A DNA stretch of 64,000 bases, taken from assembly GCA_001414485.1 (NCBI GenBank), contig LLEY01000021.1, positions 1-64,000 on the forward strand. The letters run 5' to 3'. The notes under the pieces are model-generated. The model had not been told where the DNA came from and did not search any database. It saw nothing but the letters and a program-made list of their open reading frames with translations. The stretch is from Calycina herbarum. Lineage: Eukaryota > Ascomycota > Leotiomycetes > Helotiales > Pezizellaceae. Each line of letters begins with the position of its first letter. The stretch's first letter is position 1. The position numbers and the translations under genes are program-made. This document shows, in pieces, positions 60,024 through 64,000 of the stretch.

Positions 60024-63000
60024 TCACTGCAAAATCCCCCTCTTCTTCCAGCTCTCCAAATACTTCTCTATCACTTCATCACTTAGCTCTCCAATTCTTT
60101 TCAGAGAATCCTGAGTTTTATTCATACATGCCATTCCAAGAATTACCCCACCACAATCGATACTTCTAAAGTCTGATTCGAAAAATCCCAGTAGAGTTTT
60201 GGCGGGATTGGCATCAGGTCCCATGTTGCGAATTCGGGCGATCCATTCGTTGAAGGCTATGATCGGAAGGTTTGTACCGTCTGAAACTTTGAGGTTCTGA
60301 GAGATGAGGAGGAGGATATCATTCCAGGATTGTCGAACCGGGTTTTCGAGGTGATAGATTAGCTGAAGGGGGGTGGGAGTTGAAAGGAGTTCGATGAGAG
60401 AGGCAGAAGCTACGTTGACGGGGAGCCATGATGTAGTCTATGAACTTTAGTTAGCTTTAAATTTAATATAAAAGCGTTCAAGGAAAATAAGCAAGAACAT
60501 ACGCCTTTAAGCACTGGTAGTCCCCCAACCTTCTGCGAAGAAGCGACCAATTTAGGAAAATGCTCATTCTCATTCCACCACCCTTCACTTTCATCCCCTG
60601 AAATCTGCCCCAATCTCACAATCATCGCATCTACCCCCCTCCCCTTCCCACTTCGATTAAACTTCTCTACCAATCTTTCACAAACCAGTTTTGCTTCAGC
60701 ATAACCAAAGTTGAGAGTGGATCTTGTATCTCTTATGGGAATCTCTGGTACAATCCGACCTCCATTTAATTTCGGATAATTAGCAACCACTGAGATGGAA
60801 GAGATGAACTGAAATCGTGGGCGAGTATCTGGTTGAGCTTCCCGGATGTCGCTTGCGAATTTCAACATATGAGCTAGGATCTTGAACTGATCTTCGAAAG
60901 AAGAAACATTCCTTTTGAAATCCATTGGCCAACCGACGTGGACTATATGAGTTACCATTCGAGAGTACTTCTCGTATTCCGAAAGAGAGAGCCCAAATAG
61001 TTCCTTGGCTGTATTGAGAGCGAGGACTTCGATTTTAAGCCATTCATCGTCGGAGATATCAATACCTTTCGACTTGCAACTTTCTATCTGGCGTTCAAGA
61101 GAGTTCTTTTTGCTAGGTCTAACGAAACATATGACTCGTAGAACATCCTTTCTTTTGACGAGCTGCGATAGGAGATGGCCACCCAAACTTCCCGTACTCC
61201 CAGTCAAGAGAACCACCTTTTGATCATCTGAGGTCGGTCGATTACTTACAATTTCTTCGTGGATTGCGCTTGAGTATTTAGTTATCAAGTTCTGGATGAC
61301 CTCCTCGTGGCTTTGTGAATCCTCCTGTAAATTCTCATCTCGAGAGAGTTGTGCAGCGATTTTCGATATCGAAGGATATCTGTAAACGAAATCTCGAGGA
61401 ATTCGCATAGTGGCAAACTCAACACCTTTCAATTTCGTGAAGGATGAAAGTAGAAAACGCCTGAGAGTCGTTGCCTGTAACGAATTCATTCCCATTTCGA
61501 AAACATCGTCACTAACATTCAAGTCTTCGTGTTGATCTCCCCAGTTGAGCGAGGTTTGTATCCAATCTAGAATGCCTTTCTCGAGTGACAAAACATCGGA
61601 ACTTTCTAGCAAGCCTTCTTTCGCTGTATAACTCTCCAAGAACTCGTATACTCGGTCGATTTCCTTTTCAAAATCATGATATGCCCCTCGTCGTAAAACA
61701 GCTCCCTTATCCGACCGAGGGAATTTGGCTCCAGACTTCAGTATGATGACAGCTTCCAGAGAAGAAATCCTTGCATGGCTATCCATGCGATCACTTGCTT
61801 CTTTGATAGTGGGCCAAATATTCTGCAAAAATGCCGCTCGAGTCTCGGAAGTCAGTTCCCTAGCTGGTTCAATCATCAGACCAAGTTGCGTTCGATTATC
61901 ACCAAAAGCAACGGCAGCTTTAACGTCTTCTCTTTCGCCCAATATATTCTCCAATATCCCAGGGTAGACTTTCTCGCCAGTAGAGAGAACCAAAACGTCG
62001 TCGGTCCTCCCAGCGGGTCGAAACTCCCAGTTTGGGTTCTTGGGGTTACGGAGAAACTCATCTCCCGGTTCAAATCTAGTTTCCCAGCCCGGAGGGAGAA
62101 TTGATAAAGTGCATCTTTGGGATGCATCTGGCTCTTCGCTGGGCATTGGTTTAATCTCGACGTCCATATCTTTCCTCAATCTAAAATAATGCCAATCATC
62201 GCCCGGTCGGGGAACGTAAAGTACGGACAATGGGCCAACTTCCGTGATGCCATACGCATTTGCAATATTGACGCCTGAAGCAACAAGGCTCTCTGCGATA
62301 GCTGGCTTAAGTGGACCACCACCGCACGCCACGAAATCCAAATTCTTCAAAACATCGATTCCCTCGTCAGATGGCAGCTCAAATATCTCCTCCAGACTTG
62401 ATGGCACAGTCATCAAAGACCTTGCTTTTACCAGCTTGAGAAGTTCAATGGTAGATGATCCTGTGGGTATCGTAGAAGGAATTGGGAAACAAATCGTCTT
62501 TCCAATACTCATTGATACACAAACTGGAACTAGGCCAAACCCCTGGGTCGCAAATTATCAGCTGGTTTTCTCCAGCATAAGGTGGACATGACTCACATGA
62601 TAAAGTGGTAAAGTAGTAATTGTCAATCCTTGAGCCTCATCAATGTTCGAAAAATCATGGCATGTCGAATACCCAATAAGATACCCATGTGCGTTTTTCA
62701 ACGATTTGGGCAACCCCGTAGTACCGGAAGAATGCAGTATGAAAACATCTCTGTCGGTCTCAGAGACATAATGCTCTGGAATAAACACACTTTCGTCGGC
62801 AATCGATGAATCACCATCTAGAAACTCTTTATAATGAAGATGTGGGTACAATTTTGGTACAAGCTCATCTTCTCCAAACAAAGTGAGTGCGTTTTGGGCA
62901 CTTTGTTGTAAACTTGGCGAGAGAATAACCGCTGCCACTGAGTTTTCGGACAATAGTTTGTGGATAGCAGCGGGACTCAACCTCGCCGATAACAGAAGGA

Positions 63001-63435
63001 CCTAGATTTTATTAGTCTATTGGAAGTTTTGATAAATGGGGATGAAGCATGAAGCTGGTAATTTTAGGTTCTTACCGAAACTCCCAGGCTCATGAGGGAG
63101 AACAGATGGAACAACAACCCAACATCGCTATTCATCAACAACGCAACGGGCGGACCCTTCTTGATTTCCCTATTATCATATCTTTTTGCCAATATGACTT
63201 CTCTGATATTCTGAACAATCCATTTCGAAGTGCGCAAAATGGAACATTTGAAGTGCAAATTTGTGATAGTCAAGACAACTGGCTCGCCATCACCAACATT
63301 CGGCTTTTCGACCTGAAGACAAAATGGATGATCCGGGTTCTCTCGTGCATTGAACTCAATTAATTGTGGGATTGTTTTTATACCACCTTGGTTCTTTGGG
63401 CCGGCAGTCGTGTCGACTGGCGCTTGTTGAAACAT
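60024..63435 (-). CDS. NRPS-like adenylation-thiolation-reductase protein (carboxylic acid reductase type)
   Basis: Multidomain enzyme predicted to activate an acid as the AMP ester, load it on a carrier and release it by NADPH reduction to an aldehyde or alcohol. Exons complement(60024..60437, 60503..62542, 62597..63001, 63076..63435), 1072 residues. The A domain (about 1-550) shows LHSSGTTGLPKS and NAYGITEVGP, FRPAGRTDDVLVL, and a final Lys region SDKGAVLRR; the carrier has GMNSL (Ser609); the reductase domain starts VVLLTGSTGSLGGHLL (about 700-712) and has the Tyr-x3-Lys pair GYAEAK (869, 873). It has no condensation domain. The known analogue is the StbB-type reductase that turns PKS-made aryl acids into aldehydes; here the PKS ends in an acid-releasing hydrolase, which fits. 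All core motifs are intact. Confidence 0.95.
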
Positions 63436-64000
63436 GAGTGGAAACGCCAGCGGTCGTCCAAGTGAGGTGTTCGGAAATTCCTTGATTGGTGTATTGTAAT
63501 TCTAGTTGCCGCAAATGAAAATTATATCGGGACGGATTTATGTCGTTCTGTGCCTTAGCTTAGGTTGCTTTCGGGGATATGACCTTCCTGTTTTAGGATA
63601 GTGGGCTACCCAGAGTAAAAGAGAGATGTCAGCACCCCAAAAATTCTTTAGGTGGCACAAATAGTATCTTCCTCTCGAAGTAGAAACCAAAACTTCAATA
63701 TCCAATCCACTTTTTGTTTCTGCCAATTACTGTGTCAACGTGCGCGACAATCCTTGGAAAGTCGAAAGTGCGGCGGGTATATTTCTACGCTATGCTTCAA
63801 GTTCAACACAGCCCTTCCTATGTTATAGAAAAATCTAGTATATAATCTCACAGTTCCGAAAATATAAGCTGGGGAATTGTGCGAAACTTTCTCTAGATCA
63901 CGCAAAGAAAAAGCTTTCTTCCGACACTTCGGGGTTTTGTTCAATACCTTTTCCTCGGTCTTGGAGTTATGTTGTCATTTGGTGTATACAACAAACACCT
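63436..64000. other. upstream region of the NRPS-like gene, to window end
   Basis: No gene is supported. A CCAAT box lies on the minus strand about 60 nt upstream of the start. Cluster genes may continue beyond the window. Confidence 0.5.

Noticed and set aside
1..64000. CRISPR arrays, bacterial operons and ribosome binding sites
   Set aside because: Spliceosomal introns and tRNA introns show a eukaryotic nuclear genome; no array of direct repeats with spacers was seen.

Overview
The window looks like chromosomal DNA of a filamentous ascomycete. Genes carry short GT-AG introns (mostly 47-90 bp) with CTAAC-like branch sites, intergenic stretches are long, and the families are typical of Pezizomycotina (SAT-type NR-PKS, DUF1776, 2EXR, rhodopsin-domain membrane protein, Snx4, CPSF30/Yth1). 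Placement in Leotiomycetes/Helotiales is my inference from the style of the gene families; no rRNA or marker gene is present to prove it. All gene models were assembled by hand from reading frames and splice signals.

Layout. 1-12 kb: a GH18 chitinase (-), a CCCH zinc-finger mRNA 3'-end factor (Yth1/CPSF30, +), then a mobile-element zone (a TA-flanked G-run MITE family and a 556-bp non-autonomous hAT element with a perfect 8-bp target duplication), then a DUF1776 gene (-). 12-20 kb: gene-poor, with a fossil Tc1/mariner element, an intron-containing tRNA-Thr and a possible small gene. 20-31 kb: a zinc-finger-like gene whose frame is broken by an extra 8-bp repeat unit, a 2EXR gene, an intron-containing tRNA-Pro, cytosolic thioredoxin reductase with an AUG-less N-terminal extension, and sorting nexin Snx4/Atg24.

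32.3-63.4 kb: a candidate secondary-metabolite gene cluster. It holds a secreted GMC oxidoreductase, a 2651-residue non-reducing PKS (SAT-KS-MAT-PT-ACP-ACP-CMeT-hydrolase), a second intracellular GMC enzyme, a seven-helix rhodopsin-domain membrane protein, a Myb transcription factor, a 2-oxoglutarate/Fe(II) dioxygenase, a third secreted GMC enzyme and a 1072-residue NRPS-like adenylation-thiolation-reductase protein. A coherent reading is that the PKS makes a C-methylated aromatic acid, the reductase activates and reduces an aryl acid to an aldehyde, and the GMC flavoenzymes and dioxygenase oxidise the product further. No transporter, P450 or Zn2Cys6 regulator was seen. Two of the three GMC enzymes lack opposite members of the canonical catalytic His pair. 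MITEs and a CTCCGAG-rich foldback region lie inside the cluster.
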